Shown here: positions 7,856 to 16,054 of the stretch, piece after piece | Position numbering within the stretch: the stretch's first letter is position 1 | Layout of the letters: every line of letters begins with the position of its first letter | NCBI GenBank assembly: GCA_965262315.1 | Contig: CBDHFJ010000089.1 | Span: forward strand, 1-47,908 | Reading direction: 5' to 3' | Source of the DNA: JBCCFK01 sp965262315 | GTDB taxonomy: Bacteria > Actinomycetota > Acidimicrobiia > Acidimicrobiales > UBA8592 | Length of the DNA: 47,908 bases | The notes under the pieces: generated by a model | What the model was told of the DNA's origin: nothing | Databases searched by the model: none | The model's input: only the letters and a program-made list of their open reading frames with translations | Position numbers and translations under genes: made by a program

Positions 7856-9828
7856 CCGAGCAGGCCCTCGCCGGCCTGTTCGAACCCATCCGCATCGGAG
7901 GTATGAACGCCCCGTCCCGGGTGATGCACTCCCCCCATGCGGGTGCGATCGGCAACCTCTTCGGGAGTGAGCGCGCTGCCACGCGCAACATCGCCTACTG
8001 GGCCGAGAAGGCCCGGCATGGTCCGGCATGGCTCACGGCCATCACCGGATTCGTCGAACACCCCGTCGTCCCCGGCTTCGACGTCACGGGCCTGGGCGGC
8101 CAATCCCAGGGACTGTTCCGACTCCCCCAGTTCCGAGCGCGCGGGCAACGCCTGGCCGACGCGGTCCACGAAGCCGGCAGCAACGTCATCTGTCAGCTCG
8201 TCCTCCAGGGCGGCAAGCCCAAGGGGCCATCGGCCGACGTCCTGGGCCAGATCGACCTCCAAGTCCCCCACGAGATGTCCACCAGCGAGGTGGAGGCACT
8301 CGTCGCCGAGTACGGCTACTCGGCGGCCGAGGTCGAAGCCGCAGGCATGGACGGGGTGGAGATCCACGCGTGCCACGACGACATCGTCGAGTGGTTCCTG
8401 TCTCCCCGCACCAACCACCGCACCGACCGCTACGGCGGCGACCTCGACGGCCGGCTCCGCATGCTGGTGGAGATCGTCCACGAGATCCGCGAGCGCACCG
8501 GACCCGACTTCACCCTCGGCCTGCGCCTCAACGTCGACGAGTGTGTCCCGGGCGGCTACGGCCCTGACGAGGCGCTGGAGATGGCGCGACGACTCGATGC
8601 CCTGGGCGCCGTCGACTACCTGAGCTGGGTGACCGGGACCAACTGGAGCGCCCTGTCCTACCTCCAGACCGAGCATTGGGGACCGGCACCGGCAGCGGAG
8701 GCCGTGGGCCGCATCAAGGCCGCCGTCCCGGGCATCCCGCACGTGTACGTGGGGCGGGTGACCGACCCACAGGTCGCTGCCGCCATTGTCGATGCGGGGC
8801 ACGCGGACGTCGTGGGTATGGCGCGGGCATCGATCGCCGACCCGGAGATCCTCACCAAAGCCCGCCAGGGGCGCCTCGACGACATCCGGCCGTGCATCGG
8901 GTGCAACGACTGCCTCCACCGCGGCATCGTCGACGGCGTCCGCGCCCTGTGTGCGGTCAACCCTCGTTCGATGACGCCGGACCTCGAGTTCCCGGCCGCG
9001 ACCGAGCCGCGCGACCTCCTCGTCATCGGTGGCGGGCCGGCCGGTATGGAGCTCGCGGCCCTGAGCGCCGAGGCCGGCCACCGGGTGCGGCTCTGGGAGC
9101 GCGACGAGCACCTCGGCGGGCAGATGTGGGTGGCGGGCCACGCGGCTGACAACGCGTCTTTCCACCGGTTCCTGGCGTTCCAGGAGCGACGACTCGCTGC
9201 GCTGGGCGTCGACGTCGAACTGGGACGGGAAGCCACCGCGGCGGACATTCGTGCGACCGGTGCCGACACCGTGGCCATCGCCACCGGCGCCGCACCCCGG
9301 CGACCGGCCATCTCGGGCATCGACGACCCGACCGTGTTGGAGGGGCGCGACGTCCTCGTCGGCGCTGCCGTCGCCGGTGACCGCGTCGCGGTGATCGCGG
9401 GCGAGAATCACCTCCAGCCGCTGGTGGTGGCCGGGCACCTGGTCGACCTGGGGCGCCACGTCACCCTGATCGTGCCCACCACTGGACCGGCGCCGATGGT
9501 GGGGCCGTACTCCATCGGGGCGTGGCTGGCGAAGCTCGACCGCGGCGGCGCAGCGATCGTGGTGATGCAACGCGTCGTCGAGATCGCCGACGGCGAGCTC
9601 CACCTGGCGCACGTGTTCTCGGATCGTCGATCCACCCTGGGAGGTTTCGACTCGGTGGTCCTCGCCTGTGGAGGCGCGCCTCGCGCAGGGCTGGCCCACG
9701 AGCTGGCCGACGACCCGTGCGAGGTCCACGTCCTCGGCGATGCCTACGCCCCGCGCCGCATCACCTATGCCACCCATCAGGCCTCGGAGCTCGCCGCCCT
9801 CCTGAGCCGACCCCGGGACGCGTCGTGA
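7852..9828 (+). CDS. OYE-like NADH:flavin oxidoreductase with [4Fe-4S] and FAD domains (2,4-dienoyl-CoA reductase type)
   Basis: The 658-residue product has an N-terminal FMN-binding TIM barrel (about 1-350) with GVEIHACHDD and FLSPRTNHRTDRYGG, then an iron-sulfur cluster motif with Cys348, 351, 354 and 367 (CIGCNDC and LCAVN). A C-terminal FAD/NAD(P) domain starts near 389 with LLVIGGGPAGMELA. This matches 2,4-dienoyl-CoA reductase, trimethylamine dehydrogenase and bile-acid BaiCD-type enzymes, which reduce enoyl or enone bonds. The barrel motif reads HACHDD, where dienoyl-CoA reductases usually have HGAHGY, so the substrate may differ. GTG 7852 overlaps the previous stop by 4 nt. Confidence 0.9.
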   Translation: MTEQALAGLFEPIRIGGMNAPSRVMHSPHAGAIGNLFGSERAATRNIAYWAEKARHGPAWLTAITGFVEHPVVPGFDVTGLGGQSQGLFRLPQFRARGQRLADAVHEAGSNVICQLVLQGGKPKGPSADVLGQIDLQVPHEMSTSEVEALVAEYGYSAAEVEAAGMDGVEIHACHDDIVEWFLSPRTNHRTDRYGGDLDGRLRMLVEIVHEIRERTGPDFTLGLRLNVDECVPGGYGPDEALEMARRLDALGAVDYLSWVTGTNWSALSYLQTEHWGPAPAAEAVGRIKAAVPGIPHVYVGRVTDPQVAAAIVDAGHADVVGMARASIADPEILTKARQGRLDDIRPCIGCNDCLHRGIVDGVRALCAVNPRSMTPDLEFPAATEPRDLLVIGGGPAGMELAALSAEAGHRVRLWERDEHLGGQMWVAGHAADNASFHRFLAFQERRLAALGVDVELGREATAADIRATGADTVAIATGAAPRRPAISGIDDPTVLEGRDVLVGAAVAGDRVAVIAGENHLQPLVVAGHLVDLGRHVTLIVPTTGPAPMVGPYSIGAWLAKLDRGGAAIVVMQRVVEIADGELHLAHVFSDRRSTLGGFDSVVLACGGAPRAGLAHELADDPCEVHVLGDAYAPRRITYATHQASELAALLSRPRDAS

Positions 9829-11246
9829 GCGACCGAGCCGACATCGTCGTCATCGGTGGTGGCCCCGGGGGCTCTGCGGCTGCGCTCGAGGCCGCGAGGC
9901 ACGGCGCCAGCGTGATCCTGCTCGAAGCCGACGAACGCATCGGTGGCAACGCCGCCCGCTCCACCGGCTACCTGGCATTCCAGGATTTCGCCATGCAGGC
10001 CGAGGCGGGCATCGACGACAGCGTCGACCAGTTCATGGCCGACATGGACGCCGAGATCGAACGGCAACAGGACCGCTACGGCATCGTGTACGACCGCGAC
10101 CTGGCTCGGCGCTACGCCGAGGAATCCAGCGACGCCTATCGCTTCCTGATCGAACTCGGGTTCCGATTCAACCGCTTCATCGTCCGACCCACCCAACACA
10201 CGACCGACCGGATGGTCGACGTCGAGGACAACGCGATGTTCACCCGCCTGTTCGAGGTGGCGCTGGCCGACGCCGGGGTGGACGTGCGGGTGAACACCAG
10301 GGCCGGACGACTGCTGACCGACGGCGATGCCGTCGTCGGGGTGACCACCGGCACCGGCGACATCCGGGCCGACAAGGGGGTTGTCCTCGCGGCCGGCGGC
10401 TATCAGGCCAACCCCGAGCTGCGGCTCCGCTATCAGCCGGCATCGATCGCCGACACGCCGTATCTCGGCACCGACCACGACCGCGGCGACGGCCACCTGA
10501 TGGGTCAGGCGGTGGGTGGCGATCTGGTCAACATGACCATGATCCCGCCGTTGGTCATGGTTGCGTCGGCGCTGGTCGAGGACTCGATCGCCGTCAACTG
10601 TGAGGGCGCCCGCTTCCACGACGAGGCCGGCCCCTACGACGACCGGGTGGCCCTGCTGCGTGAGCAGCCGGGCCGGCTGGCGTGGTACGTGTTCGACGAC
10701 CGGGTGGCCCGGCTGAAGGGCCAGCTCGTCGACGAGATGCCCGAGGACCCGGCCACCGCACCGACCCTGGAGGCCCTGGCCGAGGCCATCGGCGCCCACC
10801 CGGCCGGCCTCGTCGAGACGGTCCGGAACTGGAACGAGACGGTGACCTCGGGCAGCGACCGTGACCCGGCGTTCGGGCGGGTCATCTTCCCCGATCCCCG
10901 CGTCGGCATCGTGGAGCCGCCGTTCCACGCCAGCCGCATGATCGAGGGCATCAACTTTCCGGCCGGCGGCCTGCGCATCACCACCGACACCCAGGTGATC
11001 AACGTCTTCGGTGAACCGATCCCGGGTCTGTTCGCCGTCGGAGACTGCGCCGGCGGCATCAGCTGCGCGATCGGGCTCGGCGGGGTGCGTATCACCGGCG
11101 CCCTGGCGCTCGGCCGCATCGCCGGCCGAACCATCGCCACCGATTCGGTGTCGGCCTCCGCTGCCGGTGGGCTCACCGGCGCACCCGCCCTGACATCGAC
11201 CCCCCTGCCGTCGACCACCATGAAGATCCCCGTGATCGACGACTGA
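9825..11246 (+). CDS. FAD-binding dehydrogenase (fumarate reductase / 3-ketosteroid dehydrogenase-like)
   Basis: This flavoprotein of the FAD_binding_2 family has 473 residues. The N-terminus IVVIGGGPGGSAAALEAARHG binds the FAD ADP moiety. GGNAARSTGYLAF follows, and a C-terminal GLFAVGDCAGGISCAIGLGG element closes the FAD site. Family members add or remove hydrogen across C-C bonds next to carbonyls (fumarate reductase, KstD). GTG 9825 overlaps the OYE-like stop by 4 nt, so the two may act in consecutive steps. A paralogue lies at 19995-21431. Confidence 0.88.
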   Translation: MSDRADIVVIGGGPGGSAAALEAARHGASVILLEADERIGGNAARSTGYLAFQDFAMQAEAGIDDSVDQFMADMDAEIERQQDRYGIVYDRDLARRYAEESSDAYRFLIELGFRFNRFIVRPTQHTTDRMVDVEDNAMFTRLFEVALADAGVDVRVNTRAGRLLTDGDAVVGVTTGTGDIRADKGVVLAAGGYQANPELRLRYQPASIADTPYLGTDHDRGDGHLMGQAVGGDLVNMTMIPPLVMVASALVEDSIAVNCEGARFHDEAGPYDDRVALLREQPGRLAWYVFDDRVARLKGQLVDEMPEDPATAPTLEALAEAIGAHPAGLVETVRNWNETVTSGSDRDPAFGRVIFPDPRVGIVEPPFHASRMIEGINFPAGGLRITTDTQVINVFGEPIPGLFAVGDCAGGISCAIGLGGVRITGALALGRIAGRTIATDSVSASAAGGLTGAPALTSTPLPSTTMKIPVIDD

Positions 11247-11267
11247 GCAGGACAGACAAGGAGTCAC

Positions 11268-12086
11268 ATGCCAATCGAGGGAATGACGTTCGTCATCACC
11301 GGAGGTGCCCGCGGCATCGGTGCCGACACCGGTCGCCTGGCCGCCAGCCGCGGCGCCAGGGTGGTGCTTTCCGATGTCCTCGTCGATGAGGGCGAGGCGA
11401 CCGCCGCCGAGATCAACGACGCCGGCGGCGACGCCATCTTCGTCCCTGCCGACCTGGCCGACGACGCGGCCGTGGCTGACCTGATGCAGGCGGCAGCCGA
11501 TCACTACGGCGGCTTCGACGTGTTGCACAACAACGCTGGCATTCACGAGGCGATGATCACGCCTGACTTCGCCTTCGAGGACATGTCGGTCGAGACCTTC
11601 GACCGGGTCCTCGCGATCAACCTCCGGGCACCGTTCGTGTGCGCCAAGGCGGCAGTGCCGTACCTCAAGGAGAGCACCCGATCGCCGTCGATCATCACGG
11701 CAGGCTCCACGGCGAGCCTGGCCGCGTACCCGTCGGGGCTCGCCTACGGATCGAGCAAGGGCGGGGTCGCACAGCTCTCGCGCAACCTGGCCGTGGCGCT
11801 GGCACCACATGGCATCCGGGCCAACTGCTACTGCCCGGCGGCGGTCGACACCGAGATGCCCCGCCAGGTCGGCGTGGCCACCACGGCCGGTGGCGACCCG
11901 AGCCGAACCGGCACGGGCAGCGCCAGCACTCACCTGGTGGGCCGCGTCGGCGACGTCCGCGACATCTCCGAATTGGTTTGCTACCTCGCCAGCCCGGAAG
12001 CATCGTTCGTCAACGGTGTGGTTTGGCCGGTCGACGGCGGTTCACTGGCCTGGCGAGGCACCATCGACCAACTGGGGATGACGTGA
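11268..12086 (+). CDS. SDR family oxidoreductase
   Basis: This 272-residue classical SDR has TGGARGIG (about 11-18), HNNAG, a Ser in AGSTAS, a YGSSK active-site motif and a C-terminal WPVDGGSLAWRG. It closely resembles the SDR at 26301-27110: both have VLHNNAGxHE, PYLKES and DGGSLAWRG. Each lies upstream of an acyl-CoA ligase, suggesting duplicated modules. The ligase start overlaps its stop by 4 nt. An expected function is oxidation of a hydroxyl group before or after CoA activation. Confidence 0.9.
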   Translation: MPIEGMTFVITGGARGIGADTGRLAASRGARVVLSDVLVDEGEATAAEINDAGGDAIFVPADLADDAAVADLMQAAADHYGGFDVLHNNAGIHEAMITPDFAFEDMSVETFDRVLAINLRAPFVCAKAAVPYLKESTRSPSIITAGSTASLAAYPSGLAYGSSKGGVAQLSRNLAVALAPHGIRANCYCPAAVDTEMPRQVGVATTAGGDPSRTGTGSASTHLVGRVGDVRDISELVCYLASPEASFVNGVVWPVDGGSLAWRGTIDQLGMT

Positions 12087-13675
12087 GTACCGACTTCCAA
12101 ACCGTTCCATTGGCCGAGGCGCTGCTGCGCGGCGCCGCGGCGCATCCCGACCGCGACTGCATCGTCTTCCTCGACGAGCGGGTCACCTACGGCGAGCTCG
12201 CCGACCGAGCCCGCCGAGTGGGACGGTCGCTCATCGGGCTCGGCGTCGAGCGCGGTGATCACGTCGGGATCCTGATGGCCAACTGCCTCGACTACACCGA
12301 TGTGCTCTTCGGAGCGTCGCTCATCGGCGCCGTGCCCGTCCTGTACAACGCCCGATTCAAGGCGCGCGAGATCAGCCACGTGACCACCGACGCCGGGGTG
12401 AAGGTGGTGGTCACCAACGACATCATCGAGCAACACACCGACTACGTGGACCTGCTGGAACGGGCCGGCATCCACGACGCACCCACCGTGGATGCCGCCG
12501 TCTTCCTCGGCTCCGGCGAGCGGGCCGGCTTCTTGAGTCGCCACGAGTTCGTGGCCGCCGGCGACGACGTCGACGCCTCGGTCGTCGACGAACGCCACGC
12601 CGGCACATCGGTCACCGACGTCGCGCTGATGTTCTACACCTCGGGCACCACCGCCATGCCCAAGGGCTGTCCGCTGGACCACGTCGTGCTCCAGCATGCC
12701 GGTGTGGTCGGTGGCCTCGATCGCTTCCGGCTCGAGCCCGGCGACGTGCTGTGGGGCCCGCTTCCCATGTTCCACAGCGCCTTCACCCAGCCACTCAGCG
12801 GTGTCCTGCACGTGGGCGGCACGTTCGTGTCGATGACCCATTTCGACGCCGGCGACGCCTTGGCGCTGATCGAACGCGAGGGCGTCACCGCAGCGTTCCC
12901 GGCGTTCCCCACCATCACGCTCCAGCTGCTCAATCACCCCAGCTACACCGACGAGTCGTTCCGCAACATCCGGGTCATGCTCAACGTCGGCCCGCCTGAG
13001 GAGCTGGTGGCGATGCAGGAACGGATGCCGCACACCACCCAGGTGACGGCGTTCGGCATGAGCGAATGCGGCGGGTCGGTGGCGATCTGCAGCCCCGACG
13101 ACCCGTTGACCCTGCGGAGCGAGTGTTCGGGCCAGGCCCTGCCCGGCGATGTGATCGAGGTCCGTGACCCCGAGACCGGGGCGACGCTCGCACCCGGCGA
13201 ACGCGGAGAGATCTGCGTTCGTGGGCGCGGCGTCTTCACCGGCTACCACAACGACCCGGAGAAGACGGCCGCCTCCTTCTATGACGGGGGGTGGTTCCGC
13301 ACTGGCGATCTCGGCGTGATGGACGATGAGGGTCGGGTCACGTTCAAGGGACGACTCAAGGACATGCTCAAGGTGGGCGGCGAGAACGTGGCCGCCGTCG
13401 AGGTCGAGGGCTTCCTGGCCACCCACCCCGCAGTTGCGCTCGCACAGGTGGTGGGCCTGCCCGACGACAAGTACGAGGAGGTCCCGGCGGCCTTCGTCGA
13501 GCTCGCGCCGGGAGCGTCGGCCACCGAGGACGAGATCATCGAGTTCTGCCGGGGCGAGATCGCCAGCTTCAAGATCCCTCGCGTCGTGCGCTTCGTCGAC
13601 GAATGGCCGATGGGTGCCACCAAGATCCTCAAGTACGAGCTGCGGGACCGCCTCGTCGCCGAGTTCGGCAGCTGA
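12083..13675 (+). CDS. Acyl-CoA synthetase (AMP-forming, class I adenylate-forming family)
   Basis: The 530-residue enzyme activates a carboxylic acid to its CoA thioester via an acyl-adenylate. The phosphate-binding loop YTSGTTAMPKGC lies near residues 184-195. The adenylation-domain motifs GMSECGG and GWFRTGDLG are present, the hinge region reads FKGRLKDMLKVGGENV, and the C-terminal catalytic Lys is in TKILKYELRDRL. GTG 12083 overlaps the SDR stop (GTGA). It ends the long plus-strand operon and converges on the next gene with a 3-nt gap. Substrate acid unknown. A second ligase is at 27611-29170. Confidence 0.93.
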   Translation: MSTDFQTVPLAEALLRGAAAHPDRDCIVFLDERVTYGELADRARRVGRSLIGLGVERGDHVGILMANCLDYTDVLFGASLIGAVPVLYNARFKAREISHVTTDAGVKVVVTNDIIEQHTDYVDLLERAGIHDAPTVDAAVFLGSGERAGFLSRHEFVAAGDDVDASVVDERHAGTSVTDVALMFYTSGTTAMPKGCPLDHVVLQHAGVVGGLDRFRLEPGDVLWGPLPMFHSAFTQPLSGVLHVGGTFVSMTHFDAGDALALIEREGVTAAFPAFPTITLQLLNHPSYTDESFRNIRVMLNVGPPEELVAMQERMPHTTQVTAFGMSECGGSVAICSPDDPLTLRSECSGQALPGDVIEVRDPETGATLAPGERGEICVRGRGVFTGYHNDPEKTAASFYDGGWFRTGDLGVMDDEGRVTFKGRLKDMLKVGGENVAAVEVEGFLATHPAVALAQVVGLPDDKYEEVPAAFVELAPGASATEDEIIEFCRGEIASFKIPRVVRFVDEWPMGATKILKYELRDRLVAEFGS

Positions 13676-13678
13676 GCA

Positions 13679-14155
13679 TCAGCCGCCGGGGTGGGCTCGC
13701 GCCACCCAGTTCCACTCGGTCCCTTCGAAGCCCTCCACGCCCATGGCCTCGACTCGCCGCTCCGCGATCAACCAGCGGCGCCCCTCGTCACGGCGGAACA
13801 CGTCGATGTAGCGGAGCCGCAGGGCGGCCTGGCGGCCGTCGTGCCACTCGTGCCATGCGGTCACGTAGGTCACACCCACGGCACGATGCCCCTCGATCTC
13901 GACCAGGCTCTGGCCCAGCACGTGTGCGGTGCGGCGAAACTCGGCCTGGCCGGCAGCGATGCGCGCCCGGATGGCGGCACGGCCTTCGACCCGACCGCCG
14001 CGGCCGGCGCCGTAATCGGTGACGGCATCCTCGGCGAAGGTGGCGGCCATCGCGTCCAGGTCGTACTCGTCGAGTGTTTGGCAGTACGTGGCCAACAGGT
14101 CGGCGATGGCCTGCCGGTCGAGCAGGTCGTCGAGTTCGGCCGGCGTCGGGCTCAC
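13679..14155 (-). CDS. NTF2-like (SnoaL-like) protein
   Basis: This 158-residue alpha+beta cone-fold protein starts MSPTPAELDDLLDRQAIADLLATY. It has the family signature of an early helix followed by TFAEDAVTDYGAG and a later RYIDVFRRDEGRRWLIAERRVE strand. The fold includes delta-5-3-ketosteroid isomerase, SnoaL cyclases and ring hydratases, but many members are uncharacterised. It is translated after the DUF2889 gene, whose stop overlaps its ATG by 4 nt. It is one of five NTF2-like genes in the window. Confidence 0.85.
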   Translation of the reverse strand: MSPTPAELDDLLDRQAIADLLATYCQTLDEYDLDAMAATFAEDAVTDYGAGRGGRVEGRAAIRARIAAGQAEFRRTAHVLGQSLVEIEGHRAVGVTYVTAWHEWHDGRQAALRLRYIDVFRRDEGRRWLIAERRVEAMGVEGFEGTEWNWVARAHPGG

Positions 14156-15219
14156 CGTGTCTCCTCGACGAGTATCGCTTCGTGGGGTCGTGCGGTCACC
14201 AGGTCGCCGAGCTCGGCCAACGCTCGGACCATGTCGTTGAGATGGGTGCAGGAGTCGACACCGCGGAGCTCGGTGAGCACCCGCGTCCGCAGGGCCGCCA
14301 ATGGCATGCCGGCGAGGCGTTCGACGTTCGCCGCCGCGCTCGGGCAGTCGGGATACGGGATCACGCGCGGCCGAGCCACGACCGAACCCAGGACGAGCCC
14401 ACCGTCCTCAGCGACCACGACAGCGTCCAACTCGTACTCGTGGACGATCGCCTCGGTGCCGTCGGGGTCCCAGCTGTGATCGCGAAAACCGGCACTGACC
14501 ACGAAACGGTCACCGTCGGGCACCACGTCGATCCGGCGCCGCCGGCACATCCCGATGTCCGCGGGCGGGTCCAGCGGGTACCAGGCGGCTTCGGGGTCGT
14601 CGTCGGGATCGGACGCCACGACCGCGACGTTCTGGCTTCGTTGCTCGTTCCTCCGCCGCAGCTCCATCGCCAACCCGTCGCTGCGGTAGCCGGCGCAGAC
14701 GTCCTCCATGAGCGAAACCGGGCCAGCTGACAGCTCGACGAACACGTCGTCGGTCTCGGGCCGGCGAGACAACGCGAACGTGGACAGCAGCGGCGTGGTG
14801 GTCAGGTCCTCCACGAGGAAGTACGCCAGCGATGCCCGATCCTCGTCGTCGGGGAACGCCGCGGCGATGGCCCGACGGAACCCGCGTCCCGGTCCGCTCC
14901 CGAGCAACTCCAGCGGCTCCCCCACCGATGGGCGGACCGACACCTGCTCGATCGCGCGGTCGGCCGAGAACCCCACATCGATGGCGGCCTCGGCAAGCAC
15001 CTCCGCATCTCCGGCGGGCGATGTCCGGACGTCCCGCGCCCGACCCGCCACCTGGAGCGGGCCGTCCGGCTCGCCGGGTCGGGTGGACAGGATGCAACTG
15101 GAGCGACGCACGGAGCCGGGCACGCGGCCGGGCCAGGTGGTCAGCGGTTCGGCCGGATAGCCGGGAGAGGCCGACTCCGAGGAGGCCCCATCGACGGGTG
15201 GCACGCGATCAGGGGCCAT
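14152..15219 (-). CDS. DUF2889 domain protein
   Basis: The product has 355 residues and starts with ATG at 15219. An N-terminal region with GSVRRSSCILSTRP is followed by a C-terminal half that looks like DUF2889: RFVVSAGFRDHSWDPDGTEA, HEYELDAVV, ARPRVIPYPDCPSAAANVERLAGMP (read in parts) and the CTHLNDMVRAL end. The conserved Cys and His residues in PYPDCP and CTHL suggest a metal or catalytic site, but no activity is established to my knowledge. It lies divergent to the SDR at 15293 and forms a two-gene unit with the NTF2-like gene. The family call is from memory of its motif pattern. Confidence 0.65.
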   Translation of the reverse strand: MAPDRVPPVDGASSESASPGYPAEPLTTWPGRVPGSVRRSSCILSTRPGEPDGPLQVAGRARDVRTSPAGDAEVLAEAAIDVGFSADRAIEQVSVRPSVGEPLELLGSGPGRGFRRAIAAAFPDDEDRASLAYFLVEDLTTTPLLSTFALSRRPETDDVFVELSAGPVSLMEDVCAGYRSDGLAMELRRRNEQRSQNVAVVASDPDDDPEAAWYPLDPPADIGMCRRRRIDVVPDGDRFVVSAGFRDHSWDPDGTEAIVHEYELDAVVVAEDGGLVLGSVVARPRVIPYPDCPSAAANVERLAGMPLAALRTRVLTELRGVDSCTHLNDMVRALAELGDLVTARPHEAILVEETR

Positions 15220-15292
15220 GCCAGCATTCTATGATCAGGAATTCATCGGCGTCCCCGAGACGCCACATCACCACCGAGGAGCGGCGTATCCA

Positions 15293-16054
15293 ATGGATCT
15301 CGGACTGAAGGGCAAGCGGGCAATCGTCCCCGCATCCACCAAGGGCATCCTGCGTCGCGTGGTCGACCAATTGATCGACGAAGGCTGTGACGTCGCACTC
15401 TGTTCGCGGTCCGAGGAGACCGTGAACCGAGCGCTGCGAGAATTGTCGGGCGGCGCAGGCCGCGCGGTGGGCAGAGCCTGTGACGTCAACGACAAGGACG
15501 ACTACGAGGCCTGGATCGCCGAGTCCGCCGAGGAATTGGGCGGGGTCGACATCTTCATTCCCGGGGTCAGCGCCGGTGGCGGCCAGGACAGCGAGAAGAA
15601 CTGGTGGAAGAGCTTCGAGGTCGACGTGTTGTCGACCGTCCGAGGTTGTGAGGTCGTGGTGCCGCTCATGCAGGAGAGCGGCGGCGGTGCCATCACCTTC
15701 ATCACCACCACCGCGTCGGTCGAGACCTTCGGCGGCCCGCAGGCCTACAACGCAATGAAGGCCTCACTGCTGGTGTACGCCAAGCAACTGGGCCAGGTGG
15801 TCGGCCGCGACAAGATCCGCGTCAACTGCGTGTCGCCCGGCCCCATCTACTTCGAAGGCGGGGTGTGGGCGATGCTCGAGGACACGATGGAGAAGTGGTT
15901 CGCCAAGACGGTGCGTGACCACCCCGAGGGCCGCCTCGGCTCGCCCGAGGAAGTCGCCAACTGCATCCTCTTCGTCTCCAGCCCGGCGGCGAGCTGGGTG
16001 TCGGGCACCAACATGATCGTCGACGGTGGCTTCACCAAGCGGGTCCAGTTCTGA
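15293..16054 (+). CDS. SDR family oxidoreductase with a degenerate cofactor motif
   Basis: This product is 253 residues from ATG 15293, chosen because GAGGAG sits at 15276-15281 and MDLGLKGKRAIV is the usual SDR start; an upstream in-frame ATG at 15218 would add 25 unrelated residues. The catalytic Ser (TTTAS) and YNAMK are intact. The glycine-rich loop reads VPASTKGIL where TGxxxGIG is expected, so two of three glycines are missing, and NNAG is replaced by PGVSAG. It may bind cofactor differently. Its stop overlaps the Rieske ATG by one base, implying paired function with ring or side-chain hydroxylation. Confidence 0.85.
   Translation: MDLGLKGKRAIVPASTKGILRRVVDQLIDEGCDVALCSRSEETVNRALRELSGGAGRAVGRACDVNDKDDYEAWIAESAEELGGVDIFIPGVSAGGGQDSEKNWWKSFEVDVLSTVRGCEVVVPLMQESGGGAITFITTTASVETFGGPQAYNAMKASLLVYAKQLGQVVGRDKIRVNCVSPGPIYFEGGVWAMLEDTMEKWFAKTVRDHPEGRLGSPEEVANCILFVSSPAASWVSGTNMIVDGGFTKRVQF

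Noticed and set aside
13671..13683. Small palindrome GCTGA-GCA-TCAGC at the convergent ends of the CoA ligase and NTF2-like genes
   Set aside because: A 5-bp repeat arises easily when TGA and TCA face each other; too short for a terminator claim.
15230..15235. TATGAT as a -10 element for the SDR/Rieske operon
   Set aside because: No -35 hexamer at suitable spacing was visible, so one hexamer in a 73-bp divergent gap is not enough.
15218..15292. Upstream ATG adding 25 residues to the SDR
   Set aside because: The extra residues do not resemble SDR sequence, and the ATG at 15293 has GAGGAG at good spacing and a family-typical start.
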